DNA of 64,000 nucleotides from Blastococcus saxobsidens (GTDB taxonomy: Bacteria > Actinomycetota > Actinomycetes > Mycobacteriales > Geodermatophilaceae), in contig NZ_POQT01000003.1 in the NCBI RefSeq assembly GCF_002938435.1, forward strand, positions 156,164-220,163. Direction: 5' to 3'. Position numbers and translations under genes: made by a program. Below the pieces are notes generated by a model. That model was not told the origin of the DNA. It saw only the letters and a program-made list of their open reading frames with translations, and searched no databases. How positions within the stretch are numbered: position 1 is the stretch's first letter; every line of letters starts with the position of its first letter. Positions 40,937 through 49,481 of the stretch are shown here, piece by piece.

Positions 40937-42619
40937 GTGGACCGCCACCCCGTCGTCGCCGCCCTGCAGCTGGTCGCCGGCCGCGGCGACAAGGAGGCCA
41001 ACCTCGAGGCGATCGAGGAGCTCACCGCCGCGGCGGCGCGCGACGGGGCGGTCGTGGTCGTCGCCCCGGAGATGGCCGTCACCGGCTACTGCTGGCCGGA
41101 CGAGGACGAGGTGCGTGCCCTCGCCGAGCCCCTCGGCGGCCCGGCGGTGCAGCGGCTCACGGCGCTCGCCCGGCGCACGGGTGTCTGGGTCGTCGCCGGG
41201 CTGCCCGAGGTGGACGCCGACCTCGGCACCCTGCACAACAGCTGCGTGCTCGTCGGCCCGGAGGGCCTGCAGGGTGCCTACCGCAAGATCCACCCGTTCC
41301 TGGCCGACCCCTTCTGGGCCGTCGACGGCAACGCCGTGCCGCCGGTCTGGAACACCCCCGCCGGGCGGGTGAGCCCGATGATCTGCGCCGACCTCGACTA
41401 CCCGGAGATGGCCCGCTTCGCCGCCCTGGCCGGGGCCGACTGGGCCGCGGTGCCCACCGCCTGGGTCGACGAGCCCGGCCCCAGCGCCACCTGGCGGCTG
41501 CGCGCCTGGGAGAACGCGTTGCCCATGGTGGTGGCCGACATGGCCGGTGCCGAGCTGGGCGTCCAGTTCAGCGGCGGCAGCGCCGTCCTGGACCACCGCG
41601 GCGGGGTGCTCTCCTCCCGGGACGCCGGACCGGGCCACGTGGTGGCGACCCTGGACCTCGACGCCGCGGCGCGGGCCCGGACGGAGCTGCTCGGCAGGCG
41701 CCGTCCTGCCGAGTACCGGCCGCTGGCGTTGAGCAGGCGGTGGCCACGGCGCTCCGTCGACAGCCTGTTCGGCGCGGCCCCGACGGAGGACCGGGTGGTC
41801 ACGGCCGTCCTGTCGGCCGTCCCCGGGAAGGTGCCCGTGATCCCCGAGGGCGTCGGGCTGGCCGTGCTCCCGGCCTTCCACCTGTGCGGCGGAGCACCGC
41901 AGGGGCGCGCGGCCGCCGAGGCGGCCGCCGTCGCCTGGCCCGCTGCGCTGCAGCGCCTGCGCGAACTGGCCGCCGCCGGGGCGTGCGAGGTGGTGACCTC
42001 GCTGGTGGAGGCCGGAGACGGCGGAGTGCTGCACCACACCGTCGTCGCCGTCGCGCCGGATGGGGAGCCGGTGCGTCACCGGGTCACCCACCTCGGCCGG
42101 CACGCGTCCTGGGCGACCCCGGGCGCCGGGTCCGACCGGCCCGTTCCGCGGCCGTGGGGCCGCCTCGCCCTGCTCGCCGGCGAGGAGCTGGAGGCCTTCG
42201 AGCCCTCGCGCGTGCTCGCCGTGCACGACGCCGACGTGATCGCCGTCCCCGCCGCCGTCGACTGGCCGTGGCCGGTGGCCTTCGCCGGCTCCGAGGTGCC
42301 GCTCGGGGCAGAGCTGCAGGCGCCCGACCCCTGCTTCGCCCACCCGGCGCGGCTGCGCGCGGGCGACTCGCACGTCTGGATCGCGCTCGCCAACGCCGAG
42401 CCGGCAGGGCCCGGGCACGGTGTCCCCGGAGGCGTCTTCGCCCCCGATCACGTCCGCGTGCCCCGTGCCGAGGTGCTCGCCCGGGCGGAGGGCTGGACCG
42501 TCCTGGGCTGCGCCACCCGGGCTCCCGACGACCTCGGGCGGACCTGCGAGGACAAGCCGCAGCTGGTGCGCCGTCGGACGGACCTCCTGGCCGGTGCGCT
42601 GCTGACGTCGAGGGCCTGA
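40937..42619 (+). CDS. Carbon-nitrogen hydrolase with a second, degenerate nitrilase domain
   Basis: 560 residues, about twice the family norm. The first half holds the full Glu-Lys-Cys triad: Glu45 in VAPEMAVTGY, Lys117 in YRKIHPF and Cys150 in SPMICADLDYPE. The second half (about 280-560) shows a related pattern with the nucleophile lost: THLGRHASWATPG at the Lys loop and LALLAGEELEAFEP where the Cys-Ala-Asp would be, so Cys is replaced by Gly. The second domain may serve dimerisation or regulation. It hydrolyses an amide, nitrile or carbamoyl bond. GTG 40937 is the start. Confidence 0.85.
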   Translation: MDRHPVVAALQLVAGRGDKEANLEAIEELTAAAARDGAVVVVAPEMAVTGYCWPDEDEVRALAEPLGGPAVQRLTALARRTGVWVVAGLPEVDADLGTLHNSCVLVGPEGLQGAYRKIHPFLADPFWAVDGNAVPPVWNTPAGRVSPMICADLDYPEMARFAALAGADWAAVPTAWVDEPGPSATWRLRAWENALPMVVADMAGAELGVQFSGGSAVLDHRGGVLSSRDAGPGHVVATLDLDAAARARTELLGRRRPAEYRPLALSRRWPRRSVDSLFGAAPTEDRVVTAVLSAVPGKVPVIPEGVGLAVLPAFHLCGGAPQGRAAAEAAAVAWPAALQRLRELAAAGACEVVTSLVEAGDGGVLHHTVVAVAPDGEPVRHRVTHLGRHASWATPGAGSDRPVPRPWGRLALLAGEELEAFEPSRVLAVHDADVIAVPAAVDWPWPVAFAGSEVPLGAELQAPDPCFAHPARLRAGDSHVWIALANAEPAGPGHGVPGGVFAPDHVRVPRAEVLARAEGWTVLGCATRAPDDLGRTCEDKPQLVRRRTDLLAGALLTSRA

Positions 42620-42629
42620 GCCGCCGGGC

Positions 42630-43907
42630 TCACACCCGGCGCAGGATGTCCGGGCTCAGCTGGTCGACGGCGGTGTGCCCGGTCAGCCCGAGCGTCAGGT
42701 CGAACTCGCCGACGACGTCCTCGACGACCTGGCGGACGCCCTGCTCGCCGGCCAGCGCCAGGCCCCAGGCGAACGGGCGGCCCAGCAGCACCGCCGTGGC
42801 CCCGAGCGCCACCGCGGTGAACACGTCGGCGCCGCTGCGGATGCCACTGTCCAGCAGCACCGGTACCCGCCCGGCGACGGCGCCGAGCACCTCCGGCAGC
42901 GCGTCCAGCGCGGCGATCGAGCGATCCACCTGCCGGCCGCCGTGGGTGCTGACGACGAGGCCGTCCATGCCCTCGTCGAGCGCGCGGCGGGCGTCATCGG
43001 GGTGCAGCACGCCCTTGAGCAGGATCGGCAGCCGCGTGCGCGAGCGCAGCCAGGCCAGGTCGTCCCAGCTGATCGACGGTCGCGAGTAGATGGACAGGAA
43101 CGTCTCGACGGCGGCCCGCGGCAGCGGCGAGCGCAGGTTGTCCCGGAAGCTGCCGGGCCACGCCCGGGCCATCGAGACCAGCGCCTTCACCGCGGCGGGC
43201 GTCGGGCGCGGCTGGGCCTGCTCCGGGCCCGGGGCCGCGGCCCGCTCCTCGACGAGCCGGCGGAACACCGGGTCGGAGGTGTACTGGGCGATCCCCTTGC
43301 CCAGGGCGAAGGGCAGGTGGCCCAGGTCCAGGTCGCGCGGGCGCCAGCCGAGCATGGTCGTGTCGAGGGTGACCACCAGGGCGTCGCAGCCGGCGGCCTC
43401 CGCGCGGCGGACCAGGCTCTCCACCAGCTCGTCGGAGGTGGACCAGTACAGCTGGAACCACCGGGGCGCGTCGCCCATCACGGCCGCGCAGTCCTCCATC
43501 GACGCCGAGCCCTGGTTGGAGAAGACCATGGGGACGCCGGTGGCCGCGGCGGCCCGGGCGACCGCGACGTCGGCCTCGGGGTGGACCAGTTCCAGCGCGC
43601 CCACCGGCCCGAGCAGCAACGGCGCGGGCAGCCGGCGGCCGAACAGCTCGACGGAGGTGTCGCGGGCGCTGGCGTCGCGCAGCACGCGCGGGACGACCGC
43701 CCACTTGTCGAACGCCGCCCGGTTGGCCCGCTGCGTGACCTCGTCGCCGGCACCACCGGCCACGTAGGCGTACGCCCGGGCGTCGAGGGCGCGCTCGGCC
43801 CGCTCCTGCAGCCGGCGGATGCCGACCGGGACCGAGGGGGAGCGGCCGAACACCCCCGCCCGGTACACCTCGTTCTGCCGCCGCCGTCCCGCGCCCGCTC
43901 CGTCCAC
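42630..43907 (-). CDS. FMN-dependent alpha-hydroxyacid oxidase (lactate 2-monooxygenase/mandelate dehydrogenase type)
   Basis: 425 residues from GTG 43907. TIM-barrel landmarks: LLLGPVGALELVHPEAD, WFQLYWSTSDE, LVVTLDTTMLGWRPRDLDLG, ILLKGVLHPDDARRA, catalytic His/Arg in VSTHGGRQVD, and the FMN phosphate site LLDSGIRSGADVFTA and GATAVLLGRPF. The length and insertion before RPSISWDDLAW resemble lactate 2-monooxygenase. It oxidises a 2-hydroxy acid to a keto acid or decarboxylated product. Convergent with the nitrilase gene (10 bases apart). Confidence 0.9.
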   Translation of the reverse strand: MDGAGAGRRRQNEVYRAGVFGRSPSVPVGIRRLQERAERALDARAYAYVAGGAGDEVTQRANRAAFDKWAVVPRVLRDASARDTSVELFGRRLPAPLLLGPVGALELVHPEADVAVARAAAATGVPMVFSNQGSASMEDCAAVMGDAPRWFQLYWSTSDELVESLVRRAEAAGCDALVVTLDTTMLGWRPRDLDLGHLPFALGKGIAQYTSDPVFRRLVEERAAAPGPEQAQPRPTPAAVKALVSMARAWPGSFRDNLRSPLPRAAVETFLSIYSRPSISWDDLAWLRSRTRLPILLKGVLHPDDARRALDEGMDGLVVSTHGGRQVDRSIAALDALPEVLGAVAGRVPVLLDSGIRSGADVFTAVALGATAVLLGRPFAWGLALAGEQGVRQVVEDVVGEFDLTLGLTGHTAVDQLSPDILRRV

Positions 43908-44189
43908 GCGGCCACCGTAGTGATCGCGATCTCATCGTGGCCGCCGGGTGGCCGGATCATGGCCGGCTGATGACTCCCACCGGACGGATCCGGGACGAAT
44001 TCGCAACACGCCGCGCGACACGCACGACACGCGCGTAACGGGCTAGCAACGAAGCGTCACACCAGTCATCATCTGAAACTCCAGTGCATCGGTTGGGGGG
44101 CAGCGCTGACGAGCAGTTTCGAGCGGAACGCCGGGCCGACGTGGACCACGTCGGCGCGGTCGGCCCGCGGCGCGCTCTCCGCCGGTGTC

Positions 44190-45218
44190 GTGACCGGCCT
44201 CCTCACCGTGCTGCTGGCGGGAAGCGTGGCCCTGGCCGCCCCCGCCACCGCGATCGGGGACCCCACCCGCCCGGACTCCCGGGTCACCCACGGACCGAGC
44301 TGCCGCCCGGGCGGGATCGTCGTCGAGGTGGTCGCCGGCACCTCCTCGTACAGCGTGCGGCTGTCGACCACCCGGCAGCCCGCGGGTGAGGACGAGGTCA
44401 CCCTGGCTCCCGGCGCCTCCGCCGTGCTCCGGACGGGTGACGTGGCCCCCGGCGAGACGATCGACCCGCGGCTGGAGTTCACCGCCCTCGACGGCTCGGG
44501 CGCCACCTACGTCGACGAGCTCGAGGACTACACGCTCACCCGCCCGACGACGGAGGACTGCGAGGCGGCGACGTCCCCGCCGCCGGCGCCCCCGGCTCCC
44601 TCGGCCACCGTGCAGCCCGGCAGCCCGAGCCCCTCCCGGACGAGCCCGCGGCCCCCGGCCACGACGCCGCCGAGCAGCACGGGGAGCACGACCGCCGGCA
44701 GCACGACCACCGGCACCGCCACCACGAGCGCCACCCCGTCGCGGACGACGAACGGGACCGCCCCCTCCCGCACGTCCGGCGCCGTGCCGACCGTGGACGG
44801 GCCGGGCCGCGGGGACGGGCAGGCCGTGGTCCCCGGGGGCACGGTCTCGCTGACCGGCGCCGGCTTCCTGCCCGGCGAGCGGGTCGAGGTCCTGCTGCAC
44901 GGCACGGACATGGTCCTGGCCACGGCCACCGCGGGGACCGACGGCCACGTGCACGTCGACGTGCTCATCCCCCCGGAGGCGACGCTCGGGCCGGCCACCC
45001 TCGACCTCGTCGGGGTGGACTCGGCGCAGTCCGCCGGGGTGCGTCTGCAGGTCGCCGCCGCCGAGCAGGCGGTGGACCCGGCGCCGCGGGGAGCGGTGTC
45101 GCTGGCCTCCCTCGTCGCGGCCGCGACGGCGCTGGTGCTCACCGCGGCCGCGCTGGTCTCGGTCGCCGGGAGCCGGCACGCCGAGCGTCGCGGGCACACC
45201 GGGCCGCGCACTTCCTGA
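44190..45218 (+). CDS. Secreted Ser/Thr/Pro-rich protein with C-terminal membrane anchor
   Basis: At least 342 residues. A signal sequence (GLLTVLLAGSVALAAPATA) comes first; the frame is open upstream and CTG 44106, after GGGGGG, would add a basic n-region and looks better biologically than GTG 44190. A beta-rich domain (about 25-120) is followed by a linker rich in Thr/Ser/Pro (residues about 130-200), an Ig-like or transthyretin-like domain (GGTVSLTGAGFLPGERVEV), and a C-terminal helix with an Arg/His tail (sortase-independent anchor). A cell-surface protein; function unknown. Confidence 0.7.
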   Translation: MTGLLTVLLAGSVALAAPATAIGDPTRPDSRVTHGPSCRPGGIVVEVVAGTSSYSVRLSTTRQPAGEDEVTLAPGASAVLRTGDVAPGETIDPRLEFTALDGSGATYVDELEDYTLTRPTTEDCEAATSPPPAPPAPSATVQPGSPSPSRTSPRPPATTPPSSTGSTTAGSTTTGTATTSATPSRTTNGTAPSRTSGAVPTVDGPGRGDGQAVVPGGTVSLTGAGFLPGERVEVLLHGTDMVLATATAGTDGHVHVDVLIPPEATLGPATLDLVGVDSAQSAGVRLQVAAAEQAVDPAPRGAVSLASLVAAATALVLTAAALVSVAGSRHAERRGHTGPRTS

Positions 45219-45258
45219 CGGCGGTTTCGCGGTTCCCCGATCAGGGGACGAAGGGCCC

Positions 45259-45759
45259 GTGCAACGGTCCGAGGACGCGCTCGCGAGTGGTGTCCCTCGG
45301 GACGCCACCAGTCTTCCCGGAGTCGCTCCCCGCCCCGCCGAGACGTGGCTGCGCATCGTGCAGGTGCACGACCGCATCACCCGGCGGGTCGACTCGGCTC
45401 TCCACCGCCACCACGACCTCTCGCTCACCGGGTTCGAGGCGCTGCGGCGCATCGCCGAGTCACCGGGTGAACGGGCCTCGATGGGTGACGTCGCCGACGC
45501 CGTCGGCCTGTCCCGTCCCGGCGTGACCAGCACGATCACCCGGCTGGTCGAGCAGGGGCTGGTCGTGCGGGAGCGGGCGGGCCGCGACCGGCGGCTGCTG
45601 CACGCCACGCTGACCCCGGCCGGCCGGGAGCGGGTCGAGGCGGCCGCCGTCACGCACGACGAGCTGGTCGCCCACCTGCTGACCATGCTCGGCGACGACG
45701 CCGTGCTGGTCACCGACGCCCTGGCCCGCGTCTCCGCGGCCACCCGCGACCGCCGCTAG
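45259..45759 (+). CDS. MarR family transcriptional regulator
   Basis: 166 residues from GTG 45259. The winged helix domain is LSLTGFEALRRIAESPG, MGDVADAVGLSRPGVTSTITRLVEQGLV, and RAGRDRRLLHATLTPAGRER, with the basic wing RDRR. MarR dimers sense small phenolics or oxidants and repress pumps or stress genes. Its targets are not obvious here: neighbours are a surface protein and the heptose operon. Ends with TAG, one of several ordinary amber stops in this window. Confidence 0.88.
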   Translation: MQRSEDALASGVPRDATSLPGVAPRPAETWLRIVQVHDRITRRVDSALHRHHDLSLTGFEALRRIAESPGERASMGDVADAVGLSRPGVTSTITRLVEQGLVVRERAGRDRRLLHATLTPAGRERVEAAAVTHDELVAHLLTMLGDDAVLVTDALARVSAATRDRR

Positions 45760-45868
45760 GGCCCGGTCGAGGCGCCCGCGCGCCGTCGACCAGGGGCGCC
45801 GCCGGTCGCGCCGCGGACGCTTCAAGCCCGTAGTGTTTCGCCGTTCCGAGATCGGGCAGGACGCGATC

Positions 45869-47359
45869 ATGCTCGCGCAGGTGACAGTGGTCGTGCCGAC
45901 GATCGGGCGTCCGTCGCTCGACGCGCTGCTCGACGAGCTGGCGGCCGCGCCCGGGCCGCGCCCGGCCGAGCTGATCCTGGTCGACGACCGTCCCGCGGGT
46001 CAGCCGCTGCAGCCGGACCGTCCCGGGCTCCCGCCCGTCCGCGTGGTGCGCACCGGCGGCGGCGGACCGGCCCGCGCCCGGAACCTGGGCTGGCGCAGCG
46101 CGCGCACCGGGTGGATCGCTTTCCTCGACGACGACGTCGTGCCCGACCGCGACTGGTACTCCCGGCTGGAGGTCGATCTGGCCGGCCTGCCGGCCGGCGT
46201 CGCCGGCAGCCAGGGCCGGGTGCGCGTCCCGCTGCCGGAGCACCGCCGGCCCACCGACTGGGAGCGCGGCACCGCCGGCCTGGCCACCTCCAGCTGGATC
46301 ACCGCCGACCTCGCCTACCGCCGCGCCGCCCTGGCCGCGGTCGGCGGCTTCGACGAGCGCTTCCCCCGGGCGTTCCGCGAGGACTCCGACCTCGCCCTGC
46401 GGGTCATGGACACCGGCTCGAGGCTCGTCCGGGGCGAGCGGTGGATCACCCACCCCGTCCGGCCGGCCGACCGCTGGGTCAGCGTGCGCGTCCAGGCCGG
46501 GAACGCCGACGACGTCCTGATGCGCCGGCTGCACGGGCCCGACTGGCGCGACCGGGCCGACGCCGCGCTCGGCCGCCGTCCGCAGCACACGGCGGTCACC
46601 GCCGCGGCGCTGGCCGCCGTCGGCCTGGCCGCGGCCGGACGGCCGCGCGCGGCGCTGGCCGCCGCGGCCGCCTGGGTGGCCGGCACCGGTGAGTTCGCCT
46701 GGCGGCGGATCGCGCCGGGGCCGCGCGACCGTGCCGAGGTCACCACGATGCTGGCCACCAGTGCGCTCATCCCGCCGCTGGCCACCTGGCACTGGCTGAA
46801 GGGCGTGGTGCGGCACGTCGGCGTCCGCCGCTGGAGGGGCCTGCCCGACCTCGTGCTGTTCGACCGCGACGGCACCCTCGTGCACGACTACCCCTACAAC
46901 GGCGACCCCGAGTGGGTCCGCCCGGTGGACGGCGCCCGGGAGGCGCTGGACGCGCTGCGCGCCCGCGGTGTGAAGGTCGGGGTCGTCAGCAACCAGTCGG
47001 GCGTGGCCCGCGGGCTGATCACGACCGACCAGGTGGACGCGTGCATGAAGCGGCTCGACGAGCTGGTCGGCCCGTTCGACACCGTGCAGTACTGCCCGCA
47101 CGGCCCCGACGACGGCTGCGACTGCCGCAAGCCCGCCCCCGGGATGGTCACCGCCGCCTGCGCCGAGCTCGGGATCGACCCCGCGCGCTGCGTGGTGATC
47201 GGCGACATCGGTGCGGACGTCGAGGCCGCGGCCGCGGCCGGCGCCGTCGGGATCATGGTGCCCACCCCGGTCACCCGCCGCGAGGAGGTCGAAGCCGCAC
47301 CGCAGCGAGCGGAGGACCTGGCGGAGGCGGTCGGGCGCGTGCTGGCGGGCGCGTGGTGA
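45869..47359 (+). CDS. GT2 glycosyltransferase fused to GmhB-like HAD phosphatase
   Basis: 496 residues. Residues about 1-230 are a family 2 glycosyltransferase: VTVVVPTIGRPSLD, LILVDDRPA, WIAFLDDDVVPD (DxD) and FREDSDLALRV. Two short hydrophobic segments follow (TAAALAAVGLAAA, TTMLATSALIPPLATWHWL). From about 332 a HAD domain begins DLVLFDRDGTLVHD, with VSNQSGVARG, the zinc loop CPHGPDDGCDCRKPAPG and IGDIGADVEAA: a heptose-1,7-bisphosphate phosphatase signature. It removes the C7 phosphate in heptose donor synthesis and may add sugars. ATG 45869 is preferred over GTG 45833. Confidence 0.88.
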   Translation: MLAQVTVVVPTIGRPSLDALLDELAAAPGPRPAELILVDDRPAGQPLQPDRPGLPPVRVVRTGGGGPARARNLGWRSARTGWIAFLDDDVVPDRDWYSRLEVDLAGLPAGVAGSQGRVRVPLPEHRRPTDWERGTAGLATSSWITADLAYRRAALAAVGGFDERFPRAFREDSDLALRVMDTGSRLVRGERWITHPVRPADRWVSVRVQAGNADDVLMRRLHGPDWRDRADAALGRRPQHTAVTAAALAAVGLAAAGRPRAALAAAAAWVAGTGEFAWRRIAPGPRDRAEVTTMLATSALIPPLATWHWLKGVVRHVGVRRWRGLPDLVLFDRDGTLVHDYPYNGDPEWVRPVDGAREALDALRARGVKVGVVSNQSGVARGLITTDQVDACMKRLDELVGPFDTVQYCPHGPDDGCDCRKPAPGMVTAACAELGIDPARCVVIGDIGADVEAAAAAGAVGIMVPTPVTRREEVEAAPQRAEDLAEAVGRVLAGAW

Positions 47360-48447
47360 CCGCGCCCCGCCCCCGACGGCGCACCGTCCTCGTCGCGCGG
47401 CTGGACAACGCCGGGGACGTGCTGCTCCAGGGCCCGCTGGTCCGCGCGGTGGCCGCCGGGGCCGACCGCGTCGTCCTCCTGGCCGGCCCGGCCGGCGCCG
47501 CGGCGGCCGAGCTGCTGCCCGGCGTCGACGAGGTCTGGACCTGGGCCTGCCCCTGGATCCTCGGCGACCCGCCGCCGCTGGACCCTGCCGACCTGGCCGC
47601 GCTCACCGAGCGGGTCCGCGACCTGGCGCCCGACGAGGCCCTGGTTTCCACGTCCTTCCACCAGTCGCCCCTGCCCCTGGCCCTGGTGCTCCGCGCGGCC
47701 GGCGCGCCGCGCATCTCGGCCATCAGCGTCGACTACCCCGGCTCGCTGCTCGACGTCCGGCACCGGGTCGACGACGACCTGCCCGAGCCGGAGCGCGCCC
47801 TCTCGCTCGCCCGGGCGGCCGGCTTCGAGCTGCCCGACGGCGACGACGGACGCCTCGCCGTGCGGCGGCCCCTGCCCCCGGTCACCCACGAGCCGGGCTA
47901 CGTGGTCGTGCACCCGGGGGCCTCGGTGCCCGCCCGTGCCTGGCCGGCGGAGCGCTGCGCGGAGGCCGTCGAGGCGCTGGCCGACGCCGGCCACCGGGTG
48001 CTGGTCACCGGCGGCCCGGCCGAGCGGGAGCTCACCGCGGCCGTCGCCGGTACGCGCGGCTTCGACCTCGGCGGGGCGACCACCCTGGCCGAGATGGCGG
48101 CGCTGCTGGACGGGGCCGCCGCGGTCGTCGTCGGCAACACCGGTCCGGCGCACCTGGCCGCCGCCGTCGGCACGCCGGTCGTGTCGCTCTTCGCACCCGT
48201 CGTCCCCGCCGCGCGCTGGGCGCCCTACGGCGTGCCCAGCGTGCTCCTCGGTGACCAGCTCGCCCCGTGCCGCGACACCCGGGCCCGCGAGTGCCCGGTG
48301 CCCGGCCACCCCTGCCTGACCTCGGTGACGGCGCCGGACGTCGTCGCCGCCGTCGACAAGCTCCTCAGCACGGTCCAGCAGCCGGCCGTTCTCCGATCCC
48401 CCGCCGCGGCCCGAGAGGCGGCGGCGAACCTCCAGGGGAGAACGTGA
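47356..48447 (+). CDS. Glycosyltransferase family 9 (heptosyltransferase-like)
   Basis: 363 residues. GTG 47356 overlaps the preceding stop (GTGA); GTG 47353 is also in frame. GT9 landmarks: VLVARLDNAGDVLLQGPLV, VVHPGASVPARAWPAERCAE, VLVTGGPAERELTAAVA, LAEMAALLDGAAAVVVGNTG and GPAHLAAAVGTPVVSLFAP. Family members transfer heptose from ADP-heptose in LPS assembly; here the acceptor must be some other surface glycan. It is the second gene of a tightly overlapping seven-gene heptose operon. Confidence 0.88.
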   Translation: MTAPRPRRRTVLVARLDNAGDVLLQGPLVRAVAAGADRVVLLAGPAGAAAAELLPGVDEVWTWACPWILGDPPPLDPADLAALTERVRDLAPDEALVSTSFHQSPLPLALVLRAAGAPRISAISVDYPGSLLDVRHRVDDDLPEPERALSLARAAGFELPDGDDGRLAVRRPLPPVTHEPGYVVVHPGASVPARAWPAERCAEAVEALADAGHRVLVTGGPAERELTAAVAGTRGFDLGGATTLAEMAALLDGAAAVVVGNTGPAHLAAAVGTPVVSLFAPVVPAARWAPYGVPSVLLGDQLAPCRDTRARECPVPGHPCLTSVTAPDVVAAVDKLLSTVQQPAVLRSPAAAREAAANLQGRT

Positions 48448-49424
48448 AGATCCTGATCTGGCACGTGCACGGGTCCTGGACGACGTCCTTCGTCCACGGC
48501 GAGCACGAATACCTGCTGCCGGTCACCCCGGACCGGGGCCCGGACGGCCTCGGCCGGGCCCGCACCTGGGACTGGCCGGCATCGGCCCGGGAGGTGACAC
48601 CCGAGCAGCTGCGCGACGAGCACGTCGACGTCGTCGTGCTGCAGCGCCGCCGGGACCTCGAGCTGGTGCGCGAGTGGCTGGGCCGCGAGCCCGGCCGCGA
48701 CCTGCCGGCGGTCTTCCTCGAGCACAACGCCCCGGGGCTGGAGCCGGGTGACGGGCCGGTGCCGCACACCCGGCACCCGATGGCCGACCGGGCCGAGATC
48801 CCGATCGCGCACGTGACCTCGTTCAACGAGCTGTTCTACGACAACGGCCGGGCCCCGACGACGGTCATCGAGCACGGCATCGTCGACCCCGGCGAGCGCT
48901 ACACCGGCGAGCTGGCACGTGCCGCCGTCGTCACCAACGAGCCGGTGCGCCGCGGCCGCACCGTGGGTGCGGACCTGCTCCCCGGGCTGGCCGCGGCCGC
49001 CCCCGTCGACGTGTTCGGGATGGGCCTGGCCGGTCTGCACGAGCAGTACGGCCTGGACCCCGACCGGGTCGCGCTGCACGACGACCCGCCGCAGGCCGCC
49101 ATGCACACGGAGCTGGCCCGCCGCCGGGTCTACGTGCACCCGGTCCGCTGGACCTCCCTCGGGCTGTCGTTGCTGGAGGCCATGCACCTGGGCATGCCGG
49201 TCGTCGGGCTGGCCACCACCGAGGCCGTGGAGGCCGTCCCCGCCGAGGCCGGGGTGCTCTCCACCCGGCCCGAACGGCTGTGGGGGGCCGTGCGGCACTT
49301 CCTGGCCGACGAGGACGCCGCCCGGCTGGCCGGGAAGGCTGCCCGCGCGGCGGCCCTGGAGCGGTACGGGCTGGACCGCTTCCTGCGCGACTGGGACCGC
49401 CTCCTCCAGGAGGTGACCCGGTGA
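48444..49424 (+). CDS. Glycosyltransferase family 4-like protein
   Basis: 326 residues from GTG 48444, overlapping the previous stop (GTGA) and preceded by AGGGGAG. ILIWHVHGSWTTSFVHGEHE is an unusual N-terminal with an early His pair. The C-terminal donor-binding region has YVHPVRWTSLGLSLLEAMHLGMPVVG (in part) matching the GT-B E-x7-E style signature (TSLGLSLLEAM). It is shorter than standard GT4 enzymes and lacks a clear first Rossmann GG motif. Likely a sugar transferase acting with its operon partners. Confidence 0.82.
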   Translation: MKILIWHVHGSWTTSFVHGEHEYLLPVTPDRGPDGLGRARTWDWPASAREVTPEQLRDEHVDVVVLQRRRDLELVREWLGREPGRDLPAVFLEHNAPGLEPGDGPVPHTRHPMADRAEIPIAHVTSFNELFYDNGRAPTTVIEHGIVDPGERYTGELARAAVVTNEPVRRGRTVGADLLPGLAAAAPVDVFGMGLAGLHEQYGLDPDRVALHDDPPQAAMHTELARRRVYVHPVRWTSLGLSLLEAMHLGMPVVGLATTEAVEAVPAEAGVLSTRPERLWGAVRHFLADEDAARLAGKAARAAALERYGLDRFLRDWDRLLQEVTR

Positions 49425-49481
49425 TGTGCCCGGCAGTCCGGCGAAGCCGGTCCGCTCCTGCACCGGAGGTGGGTCGATGAG
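49421..49481 (+). repeat. Duplicated leader, copy 1
   Basis: This 61-base segment, from the stop of one glycosyltransferase to the start of the next, is 52/61 identical to 50688-50748; the last 26 bases, including GGAGGTGGG and ATGAG, are identical. CCGGC-GAA-GCCGG forms a hairpin whose outermost C-G pair is A-T in copy 2, a compensatory change. Confidence 0.8.
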
